Positions 1 through 7,271 of a stretch of 10,409 nt of DNA are shown piece after piece. A program made the translations under genes and the position numbers. The stretch is from Caldilineaceae bacterium (lineage in GTDB: Bacteria > Chloroflexota > Anaerolineae > Caldilineales > Caldilineaceae). The stretch's first letter is position 1. Every line of letters begins with the position of its first letter. The DNA lies in the NCBI GenBank assembly GCA_028819675.1, contig JAPPKT010000361.1, positions 1 through 10,409 on the forward strand. The letters run 5' to 3'. The notes under the pieces are model-generated. The model was not told where the DNA came from and did not search any database. It saw only the letters and a list, made by a program, of their open reading frames with translations.

Positions 1-8
1 CCTTTTGG

Positions 9-45
9 CCCCCCCGTTGGGGGGGGGCCCCCCCCCCCCCAACGC
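9..45. repeat. Homopolymer C/G tract with 13-bp hairpin
   Basis: A run of seven C (9-15) is followed by GTT, nine G (19-27), thirteen C (28-40) and AACG. CGTT plus nine G (15-27) is perfectly complementary to nine C plus AACG (32-44), giving a 13-bp stem with a CCCC loop. No T-run follows, so it is not a canonical terminator on either strand. It lies at the edge of the window, and homopolymer G/C runs there could mark an assembly end or sequencing error as easily as real structure. Confidence 0.5.
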
Positions 46-338
46 CCCCTCTCCTTAGACGTGCCACGTCGACCGGGTGTCGTTATTGGTGACAGGTGCC
101 TAATTGAAGGTGTCCAGCCAGAACACGTCCCGCCAGTCCCATCAGATCCCCATAGGTGTCGGCCCTGTGCCTGCCCTCGCACCCGCCCCAACTGACCGAC
201 TCCACCGTACGGCCAGGCCTGGCGCCTGCACTGCGTCTCGCCCAAAGTCGTTAAACATTTCCAACCACCGCTGGCACTGATTCCCCGCCAGACTGTTCCC
301 ACCCCTAATCTGCGTCGCACCCGAAATCACCTATCCGT

Positions 339-367
339 TTGCCTCCGCCCCTGCCCGGTGGTAGACT
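339..367 (+). promoter_or_regulatory. Candidate sigma70-type promoter for dnaX
   Basis: TTGCCT (339-344) and TAGACT (362-367) are separated by 17 bases, the optimal spacing for a housekeeping-sigma promoter. Both boxes keep the most conserved positions (TTG; TA...T). Transcription would start near 374, leaving a leader of about 70 nt before the dnaX ATG at 443. The assignment rests on consensus match and position only. Confidence 0.4.
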
Positions 368-442
368 GAACGGTGTGGTCCGAACGGGCCGTGTATGGAC
401 GCGTGACTTCCCCGGATCTGTCGTCCAATTGGAGCGAGGCAC

Positions 443-2083
443 ATGGCACAGGCGCTGTACCGCAAATGGCGTAGCCAGACCTTTGACGAGGTCGTAGGCC
501 AGGAACACGTGACGACCACCCTCCTCAACGCGCTGCGCGAAGGGCGGGTCGCCCACGCCTACCTGTTCGCCGGACCCCGAGGCACCGGCAAGACCTCCAC
601 CGCCAGAATCCTTGCCAAAGCACTGAACTGCACCGACCACGAGAACCAGCCCTGTAACCGCTGCGATCATTGTACCGCCATCAACGAAGGTCGCATGTTG
701 GACCTCATCGAAATCGACGCTGCCAGCAACAACAGTGTCGACGACGTTAGAGAACTCCGCGAGAAAGTCGGCTTCCAGCCTAGCGAGTCCCGCTACAAGA
801 TCTACATCATCGACGAAGTACACATGCTCAGTACCAGCGCATTCAACGCCCTGCTGAAAACGCTGGAAGAGCCACCCCCCTATGCACGTTTCGTACTGGC
901 GACGACCGAACCCCATCGCATTCCCGCAACCGTTCTCAGCCGCTGCCAGCGCTTCGACTTTCGCCGCATTCCCGTTGCCGAAATCGCAGCCCACCTGACG
1001 CATATCGCGGCCGAAGAGGGTTTCGAAGTCCAGGAAGCCGCGGTCTTCGCCATTGCCCGTAGCGCGCAGGGCTGTATGCGCGACGCCGTAAGTCTCCTCG
1101 ATCAGATGACAAGCTACGGCGCCGCCTCCCCCTCCGGTGACAACCTCGCTATCTCCCTGGAACAAGTGCAACAGGTCTTGGGCAGCGCCGCCACTGAAAC
1201 GGTAACAGCACTTGTGGATGCCTTGGCGGCCAAAGATGTATCCGCAGGCTTGGCACTGATCCACCAACTGCTTCTCCAGGGTGGAAGCCTCAATGAATTC
1301 GTTGCCCAGGTTATTGAACACCTGCGCGGCGTAATGCTCGTGCAAATGGTCGGCGACGGCGAGCTGCTCGACGACTGCGCTCCCGGCACCGTCCACACAA
1401 TGCAGGAACAGGCAAAGAAGATTGGCAACGCCGAGACGCTTTGGGCCATCAAACGGTTCAGCCAGGCGATGACGGAACTCAAAGGAGGCTTCCAGCCCCA
1501 GCTTCCCCTCGAGTTGGCCCTCGTCGAACTCATCGAAGGCGTTCAACCTCAGCCGGTTGCCGCGGCGCCGGCCCGAACAGTTGCGCAGCCGGCAACACCC
1601 CCGTCACCGGCCAAAGGCGCCACGCCCCCCGCTGCGCGCCCCGACCGCAGTCCGGTCGCCGAACAGCCGGCCGCAGCGCCACTGGATGCCGAGGCCATGC
1701 AGCGCCTGCGAAACCGCTGGGATGAGTTCATGAACACCGTCCGCGAACGGTGCGGCCCCAAGCAACAGGCCTCTCTGCGCTCCATACGCGATCTTGCCAT
1801 CGGCGGAGATGCCGTGGCAATCGCCTTTGGAAACAACTCCTTTACCCAGGGCGTAATCTCCGAGGCCAACACCAGGGACGCCATCGCTGCTATCCTGACA
1901 GAGATTCTCGGCCAGCAGGTAACAGTCATCTGCCAGAGCGGCGAAAAAGCCACGATCCCTTCTAACACGGGGCAGGCCGTCGAGGAGAACACTACCAGTG
2001 GGCCGGATCCTTTGCTGGAGTACGCCGTGTCCGAACTGGGCGCCCAGGTCAACGAAAGCCGTCGCGGAGGAGACCGACACTGA
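443..2083 (+). CDS. dnaX: DNA polymerase III subunit gamma/tau
   Basis: This is the clamp-loader ATPase of the replicative polymerase: it loads the sliding clamp with delta and delta' and, through its C-terminal part, ties the loader to the polymerase and helicase. The 546-residue protein opens with the typical ALYRKWRSQTFDEVVGQEHV segment. It carries Walker A GPRGTGKT (44-51), four zinc cysteines (C63, C71, C74, C77), Walker B YIIDEVHML (121-129), the LLKTLEEPP segment (about 137-145) and the SRC arginine-finger motif (166-168). The three-domain clamp-loader core ends near 365. A Pro/Ala-rich linker (about 370-415) and a tau-like C-terminal domain follow. The ATG at 443 is preceded by GGAG (431-434) at 8 bases. 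No A-AAA-AAG slippery heptamer is visible in frame, so I see no support for a frameshifted short gamma form. It heads a cluster with ybaB and recR. Confidence 0.97.
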   Translation: MAQALYRKWRSQTFDEVVGQEHVTTTLLNALREGRVAHAYLFAGPRGTGKTSTARILAKALNCTDHENQPCNRCDHCTAINEGRMLDLIEIDAASNNSVDDVRELREKVGFQPSESRYKIYIIDEVHMLSTSAFNALLKTLEEPPPYARFVLATTEPHRIPATVLSRCQRFDFRRIPVAEIAAHLTHIAAEEGFEVQEAAVFAIARSAQGCMRDAVSLLDQMTSYGAASPSGDNLAISLEQVQQVLGSAATETVTALVDALAAKDVSAGLALIHQLLLQGGSLNEFVAQVIEHLRGVMLVQMVGDGELLDDCAPGTVHTMQEQAKKIGNAETLWAIKRFSQAMTELKGGFQPQLPLELALVELIEGVQPQPVAAAPARTVAQPATPPSPAKGATPPAARPDRSPVAEQPAAAPLDAEAMQRLRNRWDEFMNTVRERCGPKQQASLRSIRDLAIGGDAVAIAFGNNSFTQGVISEANTRDAIAAILTEILGQQVTVICQSGEKATIPSNTGQAVEENTTSGPDPLLEYAVSELGAQVNESRRGGDRH

Positions 2084-2118
2084 AACAGCAATATACAACT
2101 CGCACCGGGAGACAATAA

Positions 2119-2526
2119 ATGGCGAAAAAGAAGAGAAATCGCAGAACAAGAAGTGGCAACAATCCATTCGGAGGCGGCGCCCCTGGCATGCCTGCCGGCG
2201 GTTCACTCGGCGGCGGCATGGGCGGAGACCTCGCCGCCCGCGTGCGCAAGATGCAGGGCGACATGGAAAAGGCACAGGAAGAACTGGCCGAAGAGATAGT
2301 GACCGGCAGCGCCGGCGGTGGCATGGTCGAAGTCGATATGGACGGCCACCAGGCCGTTCAGGCAGTGCGCGTCAAACCCGAAGTGGTCGACCCCGACGAC
2401 GTCGAAATGCTGGAAGACCTCCTTCTGGCAGCCATTGGCGACGCCTCGGAAAAGGTGAAATCCCTCACCGAAGAACGTATGGGTGGATTCGCCGACGGCC
2501 TCAACATCCCTGGCCTTGGATTCTGA
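2119..2526 (+). CDS. YbaB/EbfC family nucleoid-associated protein
   Basis: A small DNA-binding protein of the YbaB/EbfC family, which forms homodimers that coat DNA and is almost always encoded between dnaX and recR, as here. The family core runs from about residue 38 (ARVRKMQGDMEKAQEEL) through the glycine-rich GSAGGGMVEVDMDGHQAVQAV strand region to the C-terminal helix and the ending FADGLNIPGLGF. The 135-residue length is longer than the usual 100-110 because of an N-terminal extension of about 36 residues: a very basic start (MAKKKRNRRTRSG) followed by a Gly/Met/Pro-rich stretch. GGGAG (2107-2111) sits 7 bases before the ATG, which supports this start. It lies 35 nt after dnaX and 25 nt before recR, so co-transcription is likely. 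Confidence 0.93.
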   Translation: MAKKKRNRRTRSGNNPFGGGAPGMPAGGSLGGGMGGDLAARVRKMQGDMEKAQEELAEEIVTGSAGGGMVEVDMDGHQAVQAVRVKPEVVDPDDVEMLEDLLLAAIGDASEKVKSLTEERMGGFADGLNIPGLGF

Positions 2527-2551
2527 TCCTATAGCATCCTGAGATCGCGCA

Positions 2552-3178
2552 ATGGCGCCGCTGGCACAACCCGTTTCCAACCTCATCGACGCCTTCAGCC
2601 GTCTGCCGGGCATCGGCCCAAAATCCGCCTCCCGTCTCGCCTACTTCCTTCTGCGCAGCGACGAGGAGATCGCGCTCACCCTGGCAACTGCCCTGCAGGA
2701 CCTCAAGGCAGGTACCCTGTTCTGCGGTCTCTGCCACAACATCGCCGACAAAGACCCTTGCGCAATCTGCGACAACGAACAACGCGACCGGTCGATCATC
2801 TGCGTAGTCGAAGAACCGCTCGACGTCCAGGCCATTGAGCGCACCGGATCATACCAGGGACTCTACCACGTCCTTCATGGTGCAATCTCACCTGTGGAGG
2901 GAATCGGGCCTGACGACCTCAAGCTTCGCGAACTGCTCATGCGGCTGCAGCCCGGCCATCCAGGTGAACAAACGGAAAACGGTGAAACAGGCGAGCTCCT
3001 GGTGGCGACCAACCCAAACCTTGAAGGAGAAGCCACCGCAATGTACATCGCCCGCCTCGTCAAGCCCCTGGGTGTCCGCGTCACCCGCCTGGCCCGCGGC
3101 CTGCCAACCGGCGGCGATCTCGAATACGCCGATGAAATGACCCTGAGCAACGCCCTGGCCGGACGGCTGGAAATGTAA
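2552..3178 (+). CDS. recR: Recombination mediator RecR
   Basis: RecR works with RecO (and RecF) to load RecA on SSB-coated single-stranded DNA at gaps. The 208-residue protein shows the family layout: helix-hairpin-helix LPGIGPKSA (about 18-26), a four-cysteine zinc finger (C58, C61, C70, C73), a TOPRIM domain from about 81 ([15 protein letters not shown]) with the [14 protein letters not shown] segment (154-167), and the C-terminal Walker-like region ending [23 protein letters not shown]. Compared with E. coli RecR from memory, about nine extra, hydrophilic residues lie between the IGPDD motif and ATNP (around 133-146). The ribosome binding site is weak (GAG at 2541-2543). It ends the dnaX-ybaB-recR block; the next gene starts 37 nt later. 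Confidence 0.96.
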   Translation: MAPLAQPVSNLIDAFSRLPGIGPKSASRLAYFLLRSDEEIALTLATALQDLKAGTLFCGLCHNIADKDPCAICDNEQRDRSIICVVEEPLDVQAIERTGSYQGLYHVLHGAISPVEGIGPDDLKLRELLMRLQPGHPGEQTENGETGELLVATNPNLEGEATAMYIARLVKPLGVRVTRLARGLPTGGDLEYADEMTLSNALAGRLEM

Positions 3179-3215
3179 TCCGTTCAGGACTCGCCGCACG
3201 TCGACTGAGTGTACC

Positions 3216-4955
3216 GTGATGGATGAACCGAGTGGCAAACCAAATGCCCGCGGCCCACAGCCGCATCCCAACCCCAACAAACTGACTGCCCTCAAAAGAG
3301 CCTGGCAGGAAAACACCCTCGCCCCCGTCGTGAGCCGCTTCCCCGAACGCAAACAGCAGTTCACGACCAGCAGCCCCTCCATCGTCATCCAGCCCCTCTA
3401 CACACCTTCCGTCGAGGCTTCCATCGACGGCAACGCCGAAGAATACCTGCAAAAGCTCGGCTTCCCCGGCGAATACCCATTCACCCGCGGCGTGCAGCCT
3501 AACATGTACCGCGGCCGCCTCTGGACCATGCGCCAGTACGCAGGCTTCGGCTCCGCAACCGAGAGCAACAAGCGTTACCACTTCCTCATCGAACAGGGAC
3601 AGACCGGCCTCTCCGTCGCCTTCGACCTGCCTACCCAAATCGGCTACGACGCCGACCACCCTCTCGCCCAGGGCGAAGTGGGCAAAGTCGGCGTCTCCAT
3701 CAGCTCCCTGCAGGACATGCGCACGCTTCTCAAGGGCATCCCCCTCGACGAAGTCAGCGTCAGCATGACCATCAACGCCCCGGCTGCCATCCTATTGGCC
3801 ATGGTCGTCGCCGTCGCCAAGGAACAAGGGGTGCCTCTCGAAAAACTGCGGGGAACCGTCCAGAACGACATTCTCAAGGAGTACATCGCCCGCGGCACCT
3901 ACATCTTTCCCCCCGCCCCATCCATGCGTCTGATGACCGACCTGTTTCTCTATTGTGCCCGGAACGTGCCCAGATGGAACACAATATCGGTAAGCGGCTA
4001 CCACATCCGCGAAGCCGGCAGCAGTGCCGTCCAGGAAGTGGCCTTCACACTCGCCAACGCCGTCGAATACGTGCAGCAAGCCATCAACGTCGGCCTCGAC
4101 GTTGACCTCATCGCCTCCCAGATCAGCTTCTTCTTCAACGCTCACAACGACTTTCTTGAGGAAGTGGCCAAGTTCCGCGCCGCCCGCCGCCTGTGGGCCA
4201 AACTGATGCGAAAACGGTTCAACGCCGCCGACCCCAAGAGCTGGCGCCTTCGCTTCCACACCCAGACCGGCGGCAGTACCCTGACAACGCAACAGCCCGA
4301 CAACAACATTGTTCGCGTTACCGTTCAAGCCTTGGCCGCTATACTGGGCGGAACCCAGAGCCTGCACACCAATTCAAAGGACGAAGCGCTCGCACTACCC
4401 ACGGAGAAAGCCGTCGAAATCGCCCTGCGTACGCAACAGATACTCGCCGGCGAGAGCGGCGTCGGCGATGTCGTCGACCCGCTCGGCGGCAGCTACTATA
4501 TCGAATGGCTCACCGACGAAATCGAACGCCAGGCCCGCGCCTACATCCAACGCATCGACGAATTGGGCGGCGCCATGCAGGCCGTCGCCGACGGCTTCAT
4601 CCAGCGCGAAATTCAGGAGTCCGCCTACGCCTCTCTGCGCGCCATCGAAAGCGGGGACCAGACCGTCGTCGGCGTCAACCACCACCAGGGCGGCGCATCC
4701 CTCCCCGAGGAGACATTGCATGTCGACGAAGTCGTGCAGAATGAGCAAATCGCGGCCCTCGCCGCTCTCCGCACCCGCCGCGATACGCACAGGGCATCCG
4801 AGATGCTCCAGCGCATCCGGCAAGCCGCCCGCACTGACGGCGCGCCATTGATGCCGCTCTTCGTCGAAGCGGTCGAGAGCGACCTCACCATCGGCGAGAT
4901 CTGCGATGCCCTCCGCGCCGAGTTCGGCGAATTTCAGCCGTCAAGTTGGGTGTAA
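3216..4955 (+). CDS. mcmA1: Methylmalonyl-CoA mutase, large (catalytic) subunit
   Basis: The substrate-binding TIM-barrel subunit of adenosylcobalamin-dependent methylmalonyl-CoA mutase, which interconverts (R)-methylmalonyl-CoA and succinyl-CoA in propionate and odd-chain or branched-chain carbon metabolism. The 579 residues contain FTTSS (49-53), [22 protein letters not shown] (90-111), [19 protein letters not shown]-type [19 protein letters not shown] (215-233), [16 protein letters not shown] (257-269) and [11 protein letters not shown]108, R226 and H263 match Tyr89, Arg207 and His244 of the Propionibacterium enzyme. The Tyr/Arg pair points to methylmalonyl-CoA rather than isobutyryl-CoA mutase, which carries Phe/Gln. 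The protein ends where single-chain mutases continue into the B12-binding domain, so a separate small subunit must be encoded elsewhere. GTG (3216) and ATG (3219) are both possible starts; no clear ribosome binding site is seen. The stop overlaps the next start (TAATG). Confidence 0.95.
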   Translation: MMDEPSGKPNARGPQPHPNPNKLTALKRAWQENTLAPVVSRFPERKQQFTTSSPSIVIQPLYTPSVEASIDGNAEEYLQKLGFPGEYPFTRGVQPNMYRGRLWTMRQYAGFGSATESNKRYHFLIEQGQTGLSVAFDLPTQIGYDADHPLAQGEVGKVGVSISSLQDMRTLLKGIPLDEVSVSMTINAPAAILLAMVVAVAKEQGVPLEKLRGTVQNDILKEYIARGTYIFPPAPSMRLMTDLFLYCARNVPRWNTISVSGYHIREAGSSAVQEVAFTLANAVEYVQQAINVGLDVDLIASQISFFFNAHNDFLEEVAKFRAARRLWAKLMRKRFNAADPKSWRLRFHTQTGGSTLTTQQPDNNIVRVTVQALAAILGGTQSLHTNSKDEALALPTEKAVEIALRTQQILAGESGVGDVVDPLGGSYYIEWLTDEIERQARAYIQRIDELGGAMQAVADGFIQREIQESAYASLRAIESGDQTVVGVNHHQGGASLPEETLHVDEVVQNEQIAALAALRTRRDTHRASEMLQRIRQAARTDGAPLMPLFVEAVESDLTIGEICDALRAEFGEFQPSSWV

Positions 4956-5443
4956 TGCAGAAGCAACCCAACAGCGCCTTCTGCTTTGTCTGCGGCATGG
5001 AAAACGTAGCCGGCGTGAAAGTGCGCTTCTACGAGACAGTCTCCACCGCCGGCACGCCCGAACTCCTCGCCCTCTTCTCCGGCCGGCACTGCCACCAGGG
5101 CTACCCGGGGCGAGTGCACGGCGGTGTCCTCACCGGCGTCCTCGACGAGACTATCGCCCGTGCCGTCAACTACGGCGCCGGAGTAGACGTAGAACGGTGG
5201 GGCATAACCGCCGAGCTGTCTACACGCTTCCTGCATCCCGTCCCCCTCGAAACCGAAGTCAGCGCCCGCGGCCGTGTCCTCACCCAAAACCGCCGCATGT
5301 TCACCGGCAGCGGCGAAATCCTTCTGCCCGACGGCACAGTCGCCGTACGCGCCGAAGGCAAATTCCTGAAACTACCCCTGAGCGCCATTTCAGGACCGGA
5401 ACTGGAACTGCCCGGATGGCGCCTCTACGGGGATCACGAGTAG
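4955..5443 (+). CDS. PaaI-like hotdog-fold thioesterase
   Basis: A 162-residue member of the 4HBT/PaaI hotdog superfamily, predicted to hydrolyse acyl-CoA thioesters. The family hallmark VHGGVLTGVLDETIARAV (54-71) contains the HGG motif and the acidic residues D64/E65 at the catalytic helix. The N-terminus CFVCGMENVAGVKV (10-23) is typical of the subgroup beginning C-x-x-CG-x-x-N-x-x-G. TELST-like AELSTRFLHPVPLET (86-100) is the central hotdog strand. I chose the ATG at 4955, which overlaps the mutase stop (TAATG), over an in-frame TTG at 4946 inside the mutase gene; this implies translational coupling. The position next to the mutase suggests a role in clearing or editing CoA esters of that pathway, but the substrate cannot be read from the sequence. 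Confidence 0.88.
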   Translation: MQKQPNSAFCFVCGMENVAGVKVRFYETVSTAGTPELLALFSGRHCHQGYPGRVHGGVLTGVLDETIARAVNYGAGVDVERWGITAELSTRFLHPVPLETEVSARGRVLTQNRRMFTGSGEILLPDGTVAVRAEGKFLKLPLSAISGPELELPGWRLYGDHE

Positions 5444-5446
5444 CAA

Positions 5447-6547
5447 GTGCTCGACAGCATCACTGTGGAAGGATTCAAGAGCATTGCGTCGATCCAGGGT
5501 CTTGAGCTTGGCCCCATCAACGTCTTGATCGGCGCAAATGGGTCAGGGAAATCGAACTTCATTGGAGTTTTTTCATTCCTAAACGCCATCCGTCAGGGGC
5601 GCCTGCAACTGTATGTGACGCGTGCAGGCGGTGCTGACAGAATCATGCACTTCGGTTCGAGGACGACCGATAGTCTGAGATTTCATCTGTCATTCGATCG
5701 CCAGGTTAATCAATATGAAGTACATCTGCTGTCGACTGAAACTGACGAACTTCATCCAGGTAGAGAGACTATTTCCTACTCGGAAAAGGGGATCTTTCCT
5801 GGCCCCTACGCCGAAAGTCTTATAGGTCGGGGCGGGGAGGCAGGTATGAGTAGGCCGGCCAGTGGAGGAGTCAAATGGCATGTTCAGAACCATCTGGATA
5901 GTTGGCGACTATATCATTTTCATGACACAAGCTCAGCATCGCCTCTGCGCAAGACAACGGATGTAAATGACAATCGATTCTTACGCATGGATGGCTCGAA
6001 TTTGGCCTCATTCTTGCATCTGATGCGCCAAAAGTATGAAGAGAGTTACCGCCTGATCCGGGGTACCGTTCGGCTGGTCGCACCGTTTTTCGAAGATTTT
6101 CTGCTTGAACCTTTGGCGCTAAACCAAGACAGGATTCGCCTCGAATGGCGGCATAGAGGAAATGACGCCTACTTTGACGTTTCTTCATTTTCCGATGGAA
6201 CCTTACGCTTCATTGCTCTGGCGACTCTGATGCTGCAGCCAGAGGAGTTGCGCCCTTCGGTTATCCTTCTGGATGAGCCGGAACTAGGTTTACACCCCTA
6301 TGCAATTACCTTGCTGGCCTCGCTGGTTAAGCTTGCCTCCGTAAAGTCGCAAGTCATCTTAGCGACACAATCTCCTGTCCTTCTCAATCATTTTGAACCC
6401 GATGACGTGCTCGTGACAGATCGTCTTCAAGGACGGACAGTGTTCACTCGGCTTGACGCTGAGAGCTTGAGAGTTTGGTTAGGAGACTACAATCTAGGAC
6501 AGTTGTGGGAAATGAATGAATTCGGCGGACGCCCCAATCCGGAATGA
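5447..6547 (+). CDS. AAA_21-type (ABC/OLD-like) ATPase paired with DUF4276
   Basis: A 366-residue P-loop ATPase of the SMC/ABC-like AAA_15/AAA_21 group, related to the ATPase part of OLD nucleases. It opens with MLDSITVEGFKSI and carries Walker A GANGSGKS (29-36), the ABC signature-like SFSDGTLRF (247-255), Walker B VILLDEPELGLHP (272-284) and the switch segment ATQSP (306-310, Gln where many ABC proteins have His). The C-terminal LGQLWEMNEFGGRP (350-363) is typical of the versions that accompany DUF4276. Such ATPases dimerise head to tail and often regulate an attached or neighbouring effector nuclease. The GTG start lies 3 bases after the thioesterase stop; no good ribosome binding site is seen, so translation may depend on termination-reinitiation. 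GC content and codon use are unlike the neighbours. A defence role is inferred from the family; the cellular function is unknown. Confidence 0.88.
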   Translation: MLDSITVEGFKSIASIQGLELGPINVLIGANGSGKSNFIGVFSFLNAIRQGRLQLYVTRAGGADRIMHFGSRTTDSLRFHLSFDRQVNQYEVHLLSTETDELHPGRETISYSEKGIFPGPYAESLIGRGGEAGMSRPASGGVKWHVQNHLDSWRLYHFHDTSSASPLRKTTDVNDNRFLRMDGSNLASFLHLMRQKYEESYRLIRGTVRLVAPFFEDFLLEPLALNQDRIRLEWRHRGNDAYFDVSSFSDGTLRFIALATLMLQPEELRPSVILLDEPELGLHPYAITLLASLVKLASVKSQVILATQSPVLLNHFEPDDVLVTDRLQGRTVFTRLDAESLRVWLGDYNLGQLWEMNEFGGRPNPE

Positions 6548-6563
6548 TTGGAGAACTGCGGAG

Positions 6564-7262
6564 ATGACCAGGCTATTCCTCTATGTTGAGGGCCAAACCG
6601 AAGAGAGTTTTGTAAAAGAGGTACTTGCTCCTCATCTCTACTACTATGGATACACCGAGGTCGTTCCCCGTCCAACCGGCGCAATAAGGCCATGGCCGAG
6701 CGCCAAAAGGAATATAGTGAGGTTTCTCAAGCAGGATGTTGGACGCGTAGTCAGCACGATGGTTGACTTCTATGGTCTCCCACAGAGCGGGTCTGGCTCA
6801 TGGCCTGGAAGGAAGAACGCCAACACGGCACACTATCTGGAAAAGGCTCGGACTGTCGAAAAAGAACTCTTGGCAGATGTCTGCTTGGAAATAGGGGAAA
6901 ACTTTTACCCCAGTAGATTCATCCCATATGTAATGATGCATGAGTTTGAGGCGATGCTCTTTAGCGACTGCGCTGCGTTTAGTCGCGGCATTGGCAGACC
7001 GACACTTGCCAACCAGTTTCAGACCATCCGAAATGCCTTTGCCAGTCCGGAAGAGATCGATGATTCACCCTTATCGGCTCCTTCAAAGCGTGCCGAGAAG
7101 CTTGTGCCGGGTTACACTAAGCCGATATTGGGCACACTTGAAGTATTTGAAATCGGCCTGGAGACCATTAGAAGAGAATGCCCGCATTTTGGATGCTGGC
7201 TAGACCGTTGGGAAGCAGTCCCAACGGCCAGCTCTGGCCAGTCTGCAACAGATTTGCAATAG
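6564..7262 (+). CDS. DUF4276 family protein, probable TOPRIM-like effector
   Basis: A 232-residue DUF4276 protein. Family landmarks are the N-terminal LFLYVEGQTEESFV (4-17), STMVDFYGLP (64-73), SRFIPYVMMHEFEAMLFSD (117-135), IDDSPLSAPSKRAEKLVPGY (165-184) and CPHFGCWLDRW (206-216). VEGQTEE after a hydrophobic strand matches the first TOPRIM motif as found in OLD nucleases (VEG-x-TE), and Asp in the VDFYG strand could supply a second acidic position; a metal-dependent nuclease activity is therefore plausible but unproven. I prefer the ATG at 6564, with GGAGA (6550-6554) 9 bases upstream, over an in-frame ATG at 6516 that overlaps the ATPase gene and adds residues not typical of the family. It follows the ATPase by 16 nt, so the two are surely co-expressed and probably act as a complex. 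Confidence 0.85.
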   Translation: MTRLFLYVEGQTEESFVKEVLAPHLYYYGYTEVVPRPTGAIRPWPSAKRNIVRFLKQDVGRVVSTMVDFYGLPQSGSGSWPGRKNANTAHYLEKARTVEKELLADVCLEIGENFYPSRFIPYVMMHEFEAMLFSDCAAFSRGIGRPTLANQFQTIRNAFASPEEIDDSPLSAPSKRAEKLVPGYTKPILGTLEVFEIGLETIRRECPHFGCWLDRWEAVPTASSGQSATDLQ

Positions 7263-7271
7263 GTTGGGAAG

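Larger units (their letters stand above)
1..442. other. Non-coding region upstream of dnaX
   Basis: I find no convincing gene in these 442 bases. Possible reading frames here lack family resemblance or run antisense into dnaX. I looked for the SRP RNA and tRNA genes that often precede dnaX; neither the conserved SRP core (GGTCAGG...GGAAGG...GCAGCC) nor a tRNA T-loop is visible. What can be seen is a G/C homopolymer hairpin (15-44), a 13-base dyad GACGTG-C-CACGTC (58-70), a 12-base perfect palindrome GCCAGGCCTGGC (212-223) and a candidate promoter (339-367). The GC-richness makes short palindromes unremarkable. Confidence 0.6.
5444..7271. other. Compositionally distinct two-gene insert in the methylmalonyl-CoA operon
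   Basis: The segment between the thioesterase stop (5443) and the epimerase start (7272) differs visibly from its surroundings. Sample 60-base lines counted by eye give 26 G+C (from 5701) and 25 G+C (from 6601), against 38 (from 5281, thioesterase) and 41 (from 7321, epimerase). Codon choice also changes, with many A/T-ending codons inside and overwhelmingly C/G-ending codons outside. The two genes inside (ATPase and DUF4276) are unrelated to CoA metabolism. I see no transposase, integrase, terminal inverted repeats or target-site duplication at the edges. Acquisition by horizontal transfer is inference. Confidence 0.65.

Noticed and set aside
1..442. SRP RNA or tRNA gene upstream of dnaX
   Set aside because: Neither the conserved SRP RNA core nor tRNA T-loop and acceptor pairing is visible.
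305..1546. Long open frame of 413 codons on the minus strand opposite dnaX
   Set aside because: It is antisense to an unmistakable dnaX, has no family resemblance, and arises from the C-ending codon bias of the real gene. Similar antisense frames opposite recR, the mutase and the NDK-like gene were discarded for the same reason.
1935..1955. GAAAAAG as a possible dnaX frameshift site
   Set aside because: The A-run is read GAA AAA G, which is not the A-AAA-AAG slippery arrangement, and it lies near the 3' end where no gamma-sized product would result.
1998..2534. Arginine-rich open frame overlapping the end of dnaX and ybaB
   Set aside because: Low-complexity Arg/Gly composition typical of an out-of-frame reading of GC-rich genes; the YbaB frame is clearly real.
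6516..6563. Earlier ATG for the DUF4276 gene
   Set aside because: It overlaps the conserved C-terminus of the ATPase gene and adds 16 residues foreign to the family; the ATG at 6564 has a better placed GGAGA.
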